Shown here piece by piece: positions 27,524-37,286 of a stretch of 64,000 bases of DNA; the stretch's first letter is position 1; every line of letters begins with the position of its first letter. The translations under genes were made by a program, and so were the position numbers. Location of the stretch: contig JASNGC010000005.1 of assembly GCA_038659295.1 (NCBI GenBank), positions 1 to 64,000 on the forward strand. Reading direction: 5' to 3'. Source of the DNA: Enterocytospora artemiae. Lineage: Eukaryota > Microsporidia. The notes beneath the pieces were generated by a model that was given only the letters and a program-made list of their open reading frames with translations, had not been told where the DNA came from and searched no databases.

Positions 27524-29749
27524 ATGAATTTGTTGACCGTTTCTCACATGTCCGTTTTTATATATAAACCCAGCACAAATCTCTATGTGGGGTTTACCAA
27601 AACATTCAAAGAGGGGTTATATTACAACACACCAACAATCTCCGACAAGAATCAGGCATCCGATTTTTCAATCCACGAGTCGGCCCTAAATAAAGTCAAA
27701 ATCAGTCCGAATGCATTTCCCAACCAGTCTCTTGCAAATGATGAAGGTGTATTGATGAGCAATACAACAGGTAATTTTGCAGAGCAAGAGTTTGAATTGG
27801 TTGAGAATGAGGAGTTAGCTGGACAAAATATAGTTTCAATAAGAAGCGGAGATTTTTGTTTGGAAGATGCCGGAATAGGGTCAAAGATGATATTTAGAAA
27901 ATGCAATGGTTCAGCTGGACAGCTATATGGTATAACCACAAAGGAGCGGCTTGAGTCACCGGCATTTCTATACGATGGATTGACCAGAAGGGTGGTGATG
28001 GAGACTTCAAACGGATTGAAAAGAATCCAAACAATGAGGATTTCAAAAACAGGTACGGACAAGTTTTTGAGCATAGTCGATGGCAAAGTGATACTTCAGA
28101 CTGCAGAATTTGCAGAAAAATTTATTCTCAAGAATATTTTAGGTGATAATTCAAAATCAATAATCCAGATTGGAGGCCCATCCGCTGCAGATGGAACAAG
28201 TCCAGATATAGTGCTTGAAGCGTCAGCCATTGAGCCGTCAGTTTTTTCGGTTGGCGAACTCACAAACAAGTCTAGTCAGAGATTTTCAGTTGAAAAGATT
28301 GGCAATAGTTTTAGAATTACCAACATGAATAGATGTGCAACATACAATGCCGACCAAAACATGGTATTCTTTCTAGAATGTAAGGGTATTGCCGAGAATG
28401 TGGCGGATCAACTGTTTGATTTCGAGAAAGAGGTTGATTCTGTCCAGCTTAAGCACCAGCCCAGAAAGTTCTATATAGGTAATCCTGGTACCAACCAATT
28501 TTTGGGATCTCCTGGCGGATACCCAACTTGGACCACAGCAGAAAGGGCAGATCAATTTATTTTTAACGATGTCCAGAATGGTAGAAAGATCATTGATGTG
28601 TTCAATAAAGAACTTGTCTTGTCGTTGAACAGTAGAGATTCAATCCTAGAGCTGGAAAAGCCATCAATGAATGATTATCAGGAGTTCATGGTGGATATTA
28701 TAAAAGCCAACTCAGCCGAGGAAGTAAAGCTGTCTGAATATTTCGAAAGGAAGAACAAGACGGCAAAGAGTGGTTCAAAAGAAAAGCCCTACGATCCCAA
28801 TGGCCTATTCAGGGTGATGAGCGGTGGAAAGTGCATTCAATATGATGAGACTATAAAGAAATTTGTCCTTTCAGGGTGTGAGGACAACAAATTGTTTGAA
28901 TTTAGGGATTCGCTTGTGCCTTTGATCAGGAAGAATGATGTTCCCGGATCTTTTATTAAGAACCCTCAGCTCGATCAGTTTTTGACCATTAGTGAGAATA
29001 ATTTGGTGTGGGGATCTCCAGAGTCTGCAATACAATTTGAGCTTCCACAAGAAAAACACCATAGAAATACTTCCAATATATCTTCAAATATTCCTCCTGG
29101 TGCGGTTGTGAATAGTCACTCCATATTTGTTCCAGGAACGGAAAAGGTGCTTGAATACAACAAGGACCTCGCCGTAATTCAAGTTGCAGATCCCACTGGA
29201 GGTGAAAACCAAAAGTTCAATATTGAAAATGTAGACGACGTTTTTAGGATTAGAATGAATGGCAGGTGTGTGACATATGACAAAGTTCTTTCAAAATTTA
29301 TACTGTCTTACTGCGTAAGCAATTTATCTGATTATGATTCTAATGCGGCCAACTTCAGCAACCAGATATTTGTGTCCACGTCAAATTCGGCCTATAAAAA
29401 GCCTATCACCATCAAGACAAAGGAAAGACTGGATATGGAGCAGAGAAGTATGCCCAGGAAAGATCGAAAATTTGTACTTCCCTCAGAAAATCCAGCTTCT
29501 ATCAGAAATAAAATGTTGTTAGATGATATGTTTGATGGGGTTAAGGGTACTCCAAAGTCTGGTGTGGTGTACAATCAGCCTGAGTTTGATAATATGCGGG
29601 ACTATTGCCTGAGTTACAATGATCCATCCAATAAGAGGAGTATGAGCTTTGCAGAAAAGCTTGAGTTTGACCAAGGTTTTGATCAGGTTCTGAAAGGCAA
29701 TGGCTTGACTGATTTGCCCTCCAGCAGATGGCCTGATTTTAATAATTAA
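27524..29749 (+). CDS. Beta-trefoil repeat protein, 4 modules
   Basis: 741 aa, head-to-head with the 8-module relative. Modules begin near SVFIYKPSTNLYVGF (about 10), QTMRISKTGTDKFLSI (about 180), RKFYIGNPGTNQFLGS (about 305) and GSFIKNPQLDQFLTIS (about 485). Each ends with a KC/RC-containing strand (GDFCLEDAG, NRCATYNADQNM, GKCIQYDETIKKF, GRCVTYDKVLSKF) and an N.D.LF or NQ.F closing motif. Insertions make modules 3 and 4 longer than usual. The C-terminal 100 residues are polar with no fold I recognise. The start is uncertain: ATG 27524 (MNLL, like the MNLE start of the 8-module gene) or ATG 27548. No secretion signal is convincing. Confidence 0.82.
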   Translation: MNLLTVSHMSVFIYKPSTNLYVGFTKTFKEGLYYNTPTISDKNQASDFSIHESALNKVKISPNAFPNQSLANDEGVLMSNTTGNFAEQEFELVENEELAGQNIVSIRSGDFCLEDAGIGSKMIFRKCNGSAGQLYGITTKERLESPAFLYDGLTRRVVMETSNGLKRIQTMRISKTGTDKFLSIVDGKVILQTAEFAEKFILKNILGDNSKSIIQIGGPSAADGTSPDIVLEASAIEPSVFSVGELTNKSSQRFSVEKIGNSFRITNMNRCATYNADQNMVFFLECKGIAENVADQLFDFEKEVDSVQLKHQPRKFYIGNPGTNQFLGSPGGYPTWTTAERADQFIFNDVQNGRKIIDVFNKELVLSLNSRDSILELEKPSMNDYQEFMVDIIKANSAEEVKLSEYFERKNKTAKSGSKEKPYDPNGLFRVMSGGKCIQYDETIKKFVLSGCEDNKLFEFRDSLVPLIRKNDVPGSFIKNPQLDQFLTISENNLVWGSPESAIQFELPQEKHHRNTSNISSNIPPGAVVNSHSIFVPGTEKVLEYNKDLAVIQVADPTGGENQKFNIENVDDVFRIRMNGRCVTYDKVLSKFILSYCVSNLSDYDSNAANFSNQIFVSTSNSAYKKPITIKTKERLDMEQRSMPRKDRKFVLPSENPASIRNKMLLDDMFDGVKGTPKSGVVYNQPEFDNMRDYCLSYNDPSNKRSMSFAEKLEFDQGFDQVLKGNGLTDLPSSRWPDFNN

Positions 29750-29861
29750 TTAAATTAAACTGAATGTCTTTGATAAAACATGTATGGCTGTACAAAAATA
29801 CCATAATATTTTAAACTTTAAGATGTTGATTCAAGCTTTGACACAATCGTAGCACTAGATC

Positions 29862-29999
29862 ATGTCCGGAACATCAGAAATGGAATTTATTCCCATTCAC
29901 ATGATGATTGGCTTCCAGAATCTGTTTGGAGACATTATCCTGAGAGATACTGATAACAGAAAATTCATAGCTGATAAAATTCATGAAATACAAATGTAA
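29862..29999 (+). CDS. Possible 45-aa small protein
   Basis: An ATG-to-TAA frame (MSGTSEMEFIPIHMMIGFQN then LFGDIILRDTDNRKFIADKI) is followed within a few bases by AATAAA. The composition is protein-like with an acidic and hydrophobic mix, but there is no CCC signal and no family I recognise. It could be a small gene or a remnant. Confidence 0.3.
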   Translation: MSGTSEMEFIPIHMMIGFQNLFGDIILRDTDNRKFIADKIHEIQM

Positions 30000-30070
30000 C
30001 GACAATAAAATATTGTGTGGATGCAGAGCAAATTTATTTGAACTATTCAATTCTGTATTTTCTTCACCCC

Positions 30071-31672
30071 ATGGGATCTGTCATAGTAATTCAGCAGAAG
30101 CTCCAAAACCTGTTTGATGCCCTTTCAGAAATTGTTCCACTAGAAAGCATTCACGAACATCCTTTTGATCTTTTCCATGGGAGAATTCGTAAGATTGAAG
30201 AGGCTATAGAGCTTCAAATTGAAGTAAGTAAGGATGATAGAAGACGAGTGGAGAAAGAGATAGAAGAAATAATGCTGAAAATAGCAGAAATACATGGAAA
30301 CATAATGGGTGAAATGTTAGAAAAAGACGATAATTTTACAAGCAGTGTCGTTGATAATGCTGTTAATGGCAACAGCAGAAATGTACCAAATATGCTTAGG
30401 TCAAACGGGTTGGAAAATGACATGGAAATCCAGGATACTTTGTTTATTCTGAAGAAATCTGAGGACTTTAGAAACATTTTCATTTACAAAAACTATCTTC
30501 TGGAGAGACTTGCCCAAATTAAGATTGAATATGACAGACTGAAAAATGAGATCGAGATGACAATCCAAGGAATAAATGGATTGATAGGATTGTTGTATGG
30601 AAATTGTAGTATAAATAAAGAGAGGCTAGATGTATCTGTGAAGGACAGGTGTGAAAATGATTTTATTCAGAATTTAGACCATGCTACTGCTGGTGCCATG
30701 GAAAGAAAATCTGCTGTTGGAGATTTTCTTACTTCAGATAATATTTCCAGAAATAGATTGGTCCTACTAAGAAAGTATCAGGATTTTCTCCAGGCAGAGG
30801 TTAATAAAAAAGAATCCCTAAGACAGGATATCTATGACAAGATCAAGGCAATGAAACGAAAGTTGAAGATAAAAATAGAGTTCTCCAAGGAAGAAACCAT
30901 CTACGAGCTAGGTGAAATTTATCAAAATGTTCTAAAGGAATACTTGCGGAATAAAAACCAGTACAAGTTAATTTTGAAGTCCATTGCAGAGAAGGAGTGC
31001 CTTCTGGAGGGGTTTGTACAAAAAAAGGACTTCGAAAGAGAATATAGCACAAAGTATATCACATTAATGGACGAGTATCTAAGATATCTGGACAATCTGC
31101 AGGCAGAAAAGTTCGATGAAATCTATGAACAAGTTGAAAACAGATTGAGGGAGGTATTAAATACATTTAATATTACAGAGTTCAATGCTGATTTTGGGGA
31201 TAAAAAAATCCTCGACCACCAAAATACTGTCAACGCCAGGTGTTGTTTCGAAAATTCAAGCAGAACCATTCAGAACTTGGAAAACATGAGACGAATGATC
31301 AATTATCTGGAGCCCAAGAAAAACATTTATCTGGAGATTTCTGGCCAAATCCAAAGTCGCCACGAATTGTTGGAGAAAATGATGGACTTTGAAAAAATAG
31401 CCTCTGATCCTAAAAGATTATTCAAGTCAAGTTTCCAACTTATTACAGAGGAAAAGTTTAGGAAGACAGCATATCCCTCCTTGCTGAGGATCGAATCCAA
31501 GCTATTTGAGGATATCGAACGGTATGAATCGGAGTTTAAGGAGGAGTTCTTCTACAATGGACACATATTAAAGGTTCAGCTGAGGAGAGAGATTGAAAAT
31601 CGAATTATAAACAAATCTGTATTCATTAATAGATGTGGTGATACTCCGGTTAGAAAAAGATATAAGCAATAA
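30071..31672 (+). CDS. ASE1: PRC1/ASE1/MAP65-family microtubule cross-linker
   Basis: ASE1 proteins bundle antiparallel microtubules of the spindle midzone. The 533-aa product is largely alpha-helical coiled coil. It starts MGSVIVIQQKLQNLFDALSE. Toward the C terminus it has the family signature MMDFEKIASDPKRLFKSSFQ and ITEEKFRK (about 430-460), matching PRC1's LEFERKASDPNRF...LL.EEK.R. The long helix LLRIESKLFEDIERYESEFK and YNGHIL then match PRC1's L..EE...IE.WE.E....F..NG. A short basic tail (RKRYKQ) follows. CCCC is immediately before the ATG. It sits inside the beta-trefoil cluster but is unrelated to it. Confidence 0.85.
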   Translation: MGSVIVIQQKLQNLFDALSEIVPLESIHEHPFDLFHGRIRKIEEAIELQIEVSKDDRRRVEKEIEEIMLKIAEIHGNIMGEMLEKDDNFTSSVVDNAVNGNSRNVPNMLRSNGLENDMEIQDTLFILKKSEDFRNIFIYKNYLLERLAQIKIEYDRLKNEIEMTIQGINGLIGLLYGNCSINKERLDVSVKDRCENDFIQNLDHATAGAMERKSAVGDFLTSDNISRNRLVLLRKYQDFLQAEVNKKESLRQDIYDKIKAMKRKLKIKIEFSKEETIYELGEIYQNVLKEYLRNKNQYKLILKSIAEKECLLEGFVQKKDFEREYSTKYITLMDEYLRYLDNLQAEKFDEIYEQVENRLREVLNTFNITEFNADFGDKKILDHQNTVNARCCFENSSRTIQNLENMRRMINYLEPKKNIYLEISGQIQSRHELLEKMMDFEKIASDPKRLFKSSFQLITEEKFRKTAYPSLLRIESKLFEDIERYESEFKEEFFYNGHILKVQLRREIENRIINKSVFINRCGDTPVRKRYKQ

Positions 31673-31887
31673 AGTTGCATGTTGAATACATGCTGTTATA
31701 TGTGTTGTTTAATAACATAAAGAGTCTCAACTCCTGAATAGGAGTATTATTTTCAGAAACTCAACACCTAAAAACAACTGCAATTCCAGATTTTCTAGCT
31801 GCATCAAATACTCTGAAACCTTCCGTCATTGGCTTAAATTCAAACTTGTTTCAAAGGCAAAATAAAAGAATTTTATCCTGCAAGCGC

Positions 31888-32430
31888 ATGCTATTCTTTG
31901 CAGCTGTGTCAGCCTTCATGCTACGGCATCTCAGTTCAGAATATTACCTCGGGATGGTTCAAGACCAAGTGGTTATGACCTCTGACTTCAAGAGCGCCTT
32001 TGATATAAACATGCTGAAGCCCCAAGACAGTTCTGCATTGAAAACCATCTTCAGCCTGGGTGTGAGTGCCTTATATATGAATGATAAAAACGAGCTAAAG
32101 ATAAAAAATATTGATTTGAAGGATAGCAAGCAGTTCTTCGTGATAGTTCTGGGTCCTGATGGCTCCTTCATTATTAAGCATGAAGATAAGTGCCTGGGAA
32201 TAATGCCTGGAAAGGAAACTCACGGTGTTATTGGTGTTGATTGTGAAGATAAAGATAAACTGCTTAAATTGGCTAGAACAGACTACATGAAATACAATTT
32301 GGATAAGATAATACCCAGTTCACTTGAGGGGAAATTGAATGGAGAGCGTACAAAGGAAATGCATGTTAAGGTGAGACAGGAGCTTCCTCACAATGGATTT
32401 GTAGGAAACAACCCAACACACGCAATTTAA
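31888..32430 (+). CDS. Secreted single-module beta-trefoil protein
   Basis: 180 aa. The likely signal peptide is MLFFAAVSAFMLRHLSS, followed by the module-opening EYYLGMVQDQVVMTS, the middle FFVIVLGPDGSFIIKHEDKC (the KC strand of the large relatives) and a closing region KDKLLKLART. A polar tail follows with no anchor. The chosen ATG gives the signal peptide directly; the frame upstream is only opened by TTG. It would be exported; binding partner unknown. Confidence 0.72.
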   Translation: MLFFAAVSAFMLRHLSSEYYLGMVQDQVVMTSDFKSAFDINMLKPQDSSALKTIFSLGVSALYMNDKNELKIKNIDLKDSKQFFVIVLGPDGSFIIKHEDKCLGIMPGKETHGVIGVDCEDKDKLLKLARTDYMKYNLDKIIPSSLEGKLNGERTKEMHVKVRQELPHNGFVGNNPTHAI

Positions 32431-32658
32431 TAAAACTTTTAACCAAACCATACTTTGTATATTTTGAGTAAGCCATCGAAAACAACCATTACTGACGGGG
32501 ATAGATCATGCTTTGACTTTTACACAAACTGATAAGCCAATTGGCTATGAATCTGTAGATACCAACTTGTTTTGGAAGATAGTGAAACAAGGTATTTTGA
32601 TCAACCTAATACAGCTTGTCTCAGAAATATTACTTAACTATTTTGTTTGTGGAAACTA

Positions 32659-33261
32659 ATGATTCTCCTAATTGGATTTATATTTGCAGATTATTTCAGA
32701 TTGGAAGACACGACCCAATACTTGGGAGCTGTAGATGGCAAAATAACAGCAGTTCCCAAAGAGTCAGCCATTGAATTCAAAAGAATCAAGAATGGAGACA
32801 ATATTTCAGGAACCACTGCATTTACTTATGGAAATGGGGCACGGATGATCTCCGTAAAAGATTCGATTCTTATTGAGCAGCCAATTTCCAAAGCTACCGA
32901 AAATAATTTTGGGGTTATGCTATCACCTGATGGAACCTTCAAAATTCAGCAGTCTGCAAAGTGTATCGTGGCATCAGGAAGTAGTTTAAACATGGGTGAG
33001 TGTTCATCTGCTTCGGGCTTCAGACTGGAGACTGCCGAAGATTTCTCAGGAGGCCGTAAAAAGCCTGAGGTTGTCAAGTTTGGCAAGCATGAGGGCCCAT
33101 ACTTGGAAGACCCATTTTCCATACATATTAACAAATCAATAGGTGACAATGATCTCAAGTCAATGCTATTACCTTTTGGACTCCGAATTGCAAATAGTAA
33201 GCCAATGGCAACCCCGCCAAAAATTATAGAAAGATTTTTAGTCAAATTCAACAATTTTTAA
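32659..33261 (+). CDS. Secreted single-module beta-trefoil protein
   Basis: 200 aa. The short signal peptide MILLIGFIFA is followed by DYFRLEDTTQYLGAVDGKIT (module opening), LSPDGTFKIQQSAKCIVASG and NMGECSSASGFRLE (closing Cys strand). Its neighbour at 31888-32430 has the same length, order and LGPDG/LSPDG turn, so the two are tandem duplicates. The C-terminal 60 residues are without recognisable features. The AATAAA overlaps the stop region. Confidence 0.72.
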   Translation: MILLIGFIFADYFRLEDTTQYLGAVDGKITAVPKESAIEFKRIKNGDNISGTTAFTYGNGARMISVKDSILIEQPISKATENNFGVMLSPDGTFKIQQSAKCIVASGSSLNMGECSSASGFRLETAEDFSGGRKKPEVVKFGKHEGPYLEDPFSIHINKSIGDNDLKSMLLPFGLRIANSKPMATPPKIIERFLVKFNNF

Positions 33262-33451
33262 TAAACTACTTTATCCATTTTACGTGCTATCGTGCAAACT
33301 TGCATTAAAATATCATTCTGTAGAGTAACAACCTCGTTATATACCATCTTCAACTAACTAAAACTACTGTAAAAACCAACAAATAACAGAACATCATTCC
33401 TAGAAGGCTAATTTATTGTTACAAATGGAATGGTTTTAGCTGACGGTTCAC

Positions 33452-34153
33452 CTAATATTCATCACAAGAATCATCATCATATCCGTAATTATTTCGTCCT
33501 CCTCTGCCCGAATTTCTCCCACCATATCTATCAAATGAGTTAGTATCGTAACCTCCTCTGCCACCACCGAATGAGCTATAACCTCCTCTGTCATATGAAT
33601 TGAAGCCACCGCCCCTACCGTTATTATATCCGTCATAGTCGTCGGTATCACCACACAACATATTAAAAATCATATCTATCTTTTGGTTTACATTCATACA
33701 AGTCGATCTGGTGTCACAAAGTTGGAAAGTGGTGGGATGGTTCTTGCAGCTGTCCTTCTTCAGCTCATCCCCCTCGACAGTAAGACAATCATCATTTCTT
33801 TGGATATAGTACTTGTCCGAACCTACATATACAATTTTGAAGCCGGCCCTTCCACGATCCTTACCAAAAATTTTCAGCTTATTTCTAAACCTCCCAGCCG
33901 TTGATATGGTGTCAGTGACCATTTTCAACTTCTTCCTAATTCTGCCGGCCATCGATAGAGTCTTCCCTTCAAACCGTATTTCATTGAGCAGTCCATCAGA
34001 GCTCATCGGAACTATTTCAAAGTCTCTTGCCCTGTCAGCATCAGTCATTACCATCTCCTTGTTTTCTTCATCCGTGCTAAGATATCTTTCGGAGTCGAAT
34101 ATTTTGATATAAATGGAGGTTATAAGGCTGTAGAATAGGAATATATGAGACAT
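33452..34153 (-). CDS. Secreted beta-trefoil protein with Gly/Arg/Tyr-rich tail
   Basis: 233 aa. The signal peptide MSHIFLFYSLITSIYI leads into IFDSERYLSTDEENKEMVMT and a single module with GRAGFKIVYVGSDKYYIQ and NDDCLTVEGDEL...KDSCKN. The final 65 residues are low-complexity: YNNGRGGGFNSYDRGG, SSFGGGRGGYDTN, RYGGRNSGRGGRNNYGY, then DDDSCDEY. RGG/YGG tails usually occur in nuclear RNA-binding proteins, so the combination with a signal peptide is odd. GGGG lies 9-12 bases before the ATG on the gene's strand. The gene is convergent with the neighbouring single-module gene. Confidence 0.72.
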   Translation of the reverse strand: MSHIFLFYSLITSIYIKIFDSERYLSTDEENKEMVMTDADRARDFEIVPMSSDGLLNEIRFEGKTLSMAGRIRKKLKMVTDTISTAGRFRNKLKIFGKDRGRAGFKIVYVGSDKYYIQRNDDCLTVEGDELKKDSCKNHPTTFQLCDTRSTCMNVNQKIDMIFNMLCGDTDDYDGYNNGRGGGFNSYDRGGYSSFGGGRGGYDTNSFDRYGGRNSGRGGRNNYGYDDDSCDEY

Positions 34154-34453
34154 AATGAGCAACCCCAGGTGTTCTTTTTGTTTTGAATTCTCTGAAACAC
34201 TTGGAGCAAATCACCGGTTTGAGACAACAATTGTAATTGGTTGTGATGCCTGGAGAGCTATTTTTCACTGCTATGGGGATTTTAACTCATATAAAACATC
34301 ACCCACTATTGTATATGCCGGTAGATCCATAAAATTGATGTCTTGGGAAGTGGTATCCCGGAATCTTTTCAAGCATTAGTTAAGGAACTGTCCTTATATC
34401 ATAACTCATAAGTAGTTGGGCTTGAGACGTTTCACATTAAAACACAAAATAAT
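34154..34453. other. Divergent intergenic region
   Basis: 300 bp between the RGG-tailed protein (minus) and the 910-aa protein (plus). A short plus-strand frame exists but has no start signal or protein-like pattern. Confidence 0.45.
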
Positions 34454-37186
34454 ATGAGTCTTAGGTTCCTTCCTATGGAGCCTTTGATAGAAATACCAAA
34501 AGAAACTTCGTGCCACTCATTTAAAAACATGATTATAGCATTTGATACAAATCAACGAGGTGCACTTTCCCAGCTGTATCTTTTTCCATTTTTTGAAAGG
34601 ACAGATATCTGTGAATTCCTGGAAAAGGTTGGAAATTGCATCCCGGAAGACGATGGTGTTGTTGAATTGATTTTTCAGGTATACTTGAGAATGATTGATA
34701 TTCACTCAATCATCCAGAGCAAAATTGCAGAGTATGGATTTGGCCAAAAATCTTCGGAGTCTCCAGAAATCTTCCCCACAGAGTATTTGGAACTTAATAG
34801 CTATCCTATAAAAAGTTTAGCAGTCAAATATAATGATGGGGGAGGTAGTAGAAACAGTATTATGGCCTATCTGATTACATCTCTTTTCCCCAAGGAATAT
34901 GAAGATAATGTCAATGTATTGGTTGGAAATTGTGGGTTGATGGTAAATGGCAACCCGAGCCTGCAGAATCACCTACAAGATATCAAGTCAGGTGAAGACA
35001 CAATCCATTCCAGCCGATACCACCTTCAGAAACCTGATCCAGGCCAAAATTCTGAAGCAGGGTTTATTGCCCACCGTGAAGAGATTTATCATATTATTGA
35101 TTACTTGTTTGGAGATAGGGAAGTGGCTCTACTAAACTGGGCCAAGTGTCGAGTCCCATCAAGATTCTATCTTCAGAACACGAACATGCTATTTGCCAAT
35201 GAGGTTAGGTATATGGGCAACTTTGACCTCTTGTTAAACATATTGGAGCAGAGGAAATCATACGAGATGATCCTCTTACGAATTGAGTACATTTTGAAGA
35301 ATCTTGGATCAAAAATTTCAGATTTACTGGTTGATAGCTATTCAGAAAGTTGTAGCGATTATGAAATAGAGTGCTTGAATACAATCCTCAACTATATAGA
35401 AGATCCAAAGGTTTTGATTAGATTTGTATGCCAAACAGAATATTCAAATGCTAAGATTGCAGTATTATTCTTTGAAAGATGCCATGAAATAGACTGTTAC
35501 TATATTGAGGCAGTTGTAAATATGATTCCCTATCTCCATCATATCAGTACAGATGATTTGGTTGCAGTTGTAAATTCGGAATTCTTTCAGCACATTGTTT
35601 TATCCTACGAAAATTTCATCAAGGTCATTGATCTATTGATTTCTAGAAATATACAAATTCCCCTAAGGAAAATATTCATGCTGACCAAGAAGAAAAAAAG
35701 CCTGAACTTCTACAAACTAAATGTCGGATCAAGCAATTCCCTGAGAACAAACAAAATTTACACAGAGCTCGATAAATTCTACTATTTGATTAGTGTGAAG
35801 AGCGATATTGAGTTTTCATCAAAGCTGTTCTTAGATTGCTTTCCTAAGGAGATAGACGAGGCAACAGCGAGCATCATAGCAGATATATTTATTAAGACTA
35901 AGAAAGTTAAATTAATGGCAACAGTCTATGACAAATGCGGTCAGATTTTGATTTGCAAGTTGAAGACACTGGAATCATGTAGTTTTTTGATGGATTGTGT
36001 AAACTTTCTCATTCGAAAAGGCATCGACATTACAGGGTTCATGTTTGTCCGAGATCTTACACCCTTTGGATTGGCCTGCAAGAGAAAGATTATCGGATAT
36101 GTACCTCCAAAAAATATTATGATGTCAGATTCAGTATGCGAAATAGTACTTGGTGTAGGGGGTAGCTCAATGATCAAAGAACCTGTGGACTTGAAAATGC
36201 ATGATGAGTCACATATATCACTGCGACCCCACTCAAATGACCATTCTGAAACTAAGACAAAACCAAATCTCACTCAAAAAAAGAATATCATGGATACTGC
36301 CCAAAGAAGAGATATTTATAATTTGCCGAACATAAACATAAACTTTCAGCTGCATAGCCAATCCGATAGGGCAGTGCTAGTTAATGGTGGTGACAAGAAT
36401 ATTGTGGATGAAAATGACCTAAATGAATTATTCAATAACAAAAACAGTGTCAAATCAATTCTGAGCATGTTACCGCTGAATTTACAAATCCGAAATGGAT
36501 TCCTGAGCCTTGGAAAATTAGAAACAGGGTTGTACTTCAGAAATAGTTTACTAAGCATCGCAAACAATAGCAGCAGATTCACTTTGGAGTTCCAGATTAA
36601 TATCTTTGATCATCAGAGGTTTACAATTCTGAAGCTAGATGATTATGAAATCATTTATAACTGTATATATCCAAAAAACGGCAATTCTGATCAATGTAGC
36701 CCAACGAAATATGAAGTTACCTCATTGCCGTCTAAAGAGCCATCAACTTCGCCTAACGAGTATGATAGTGGCATAGACAATGGCCGTACTCATGATAATG
36801 AACTTCTAATCAATTCTGATGAGGAACATCTCAGCATTAGCTGCAGATATAAGAACAGAGTGCTTTTGGTCTTTGTTAACAATGACTGTTTTAAGATCCC
36901 AATTGATAGGATTCAGCAAATATCACTGGGAGAAAAATTAACAGGCAGAGTAAATAATGTTGTATTTTATGAATCATGCCAGAAGGTTCTTGTGGAGAAG
37001 ATTTATGAAGAGATAGAGCCTGTGGATGTATCTCGTCGATTTTTCCGGTCGTATGTTGTTCCGTTGCAGAAGTTGTTGACATGGAAGCAAAAATCCGGAG
37101 TTTTTATAGATTCACACATCTTCAATCTATTTTCCAAGGTGCCTATTGTAATGAATAATGTCATAAGCTACATTAAGGAACAGTAA
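34454..37186 (+). CDS. Large protein of unknown function, 910 aa
   Basis: I do not recognise the family. Residues 1-560 look alpha-helical and repeat-like (many LLLRIEYILKNLG and LNTILNYIEDPKVLIRFV type helices), possibly an alpha-solenoid. A polar linker follows near 600-640. Residues 690-860 are beta-rich (FLSLGKLETGLYFRNSLLSI, FTLEFQINIFDHQRFTIL, ISCRYKNRVLLVFVNND) and could be a concanavalin-A-like sandwich. An alpha-solenoid plus ConA-like module recalls large trafficking scaffolds, but no BEACH domain is present. There is no signal peptide or membrane helix. The start lacks a CCC signal; ATG 34475 is an alternative, with TCCT upstream. Confidence 0.7.
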   Translation: MSLRFLPMEPLIEIPKETSCHSFKNMIIAFDTNQRGALSQLYLFPFFERTDICEFLEKVGNCIPEDDGVVELIFQVYLRMIDIHSIIQSKIAEYGFGQKSSESPEIFPTEYLELNSYPIKSLAVKYNDGGGSRNSIMAYLITSLFPKEYEDNVNVLVGNCGLMVNGNPSLQNHLQDIKSGEDTIHSSRYHLQKPDPGQNSEAGFIAHREEIYHIIDYLFGDREVALLNWAKCRVPSRFYLQNTNMLFANEVRYMGNFDLLLNILEQRKSYEMILLRIEYILKNLGSKISDLLVDSYSESCSDYEIECLNTILNYIEDPKVLIRFVCQTEYSNAKIAVLFFERCHEIDCYYIEAVVNMIPYLHHISTDDLVAVVNSEFFQHIVLSYENFIKVIDLLISRNIQIPLRKIFMLTKKKKSLNFYKLNVGSSNSLRTNKIYTELDKFYYLISVKSDIEFSSKLFLDCFPKEIDEATASIIADIFIKTKKVKLMATVYDKCGQILICKLKTLESCSFLMDCVNFLIRKGIDITGFMFVRDLTPFGLACKRKIIGYVPPKNIMMSDSVCEIVLGVGGSSMIKEPVDLKMHDESHISLRPHSNDHSETKTKPNLTQKKNIMDTAQRRDIYNLPNININFQLHSQSDRAVLVNGGDKNIVDENDLNELFNNKNSVKSILSMLPLNLQIRNGFLSLGKLETGLYFRNSLLSIANNSSRFTLEFQINIFDHQRFTILKLDDYEIIYNCIYPKNGNSDQCSPTKYEVTSLPSKEPSTSPNEYDSGIDNGRTHDNELLINSDEEHLSISCRYKNRVLLVFVNNDCFKIPIDRIQQISLGEKLTGRVNNVVFYESCQKVLVEKIYEEIEPVDVSRRFFRSYVVPLQKLLTWKQKSGVFIDSHIFNLFSKVPIVMNNVISYIKEQ

Positions 37187-37286
37187 AAATATAAAGTGAT
37201 GCAGAGATGCAGTGCTATTCACAACGACAGTTACATAAAACCAATATGGTATCAATTTATTGATTTTAACTAATAAAAGGTTCGTA

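Noticed and set aside
23392..34153. Reading the beta-trefoil proteins as toxins because of the ricin-B-like fold
   Set aside because: Only the lectin-type fold is present; there is no catalytic chain or other enzymatic domain.
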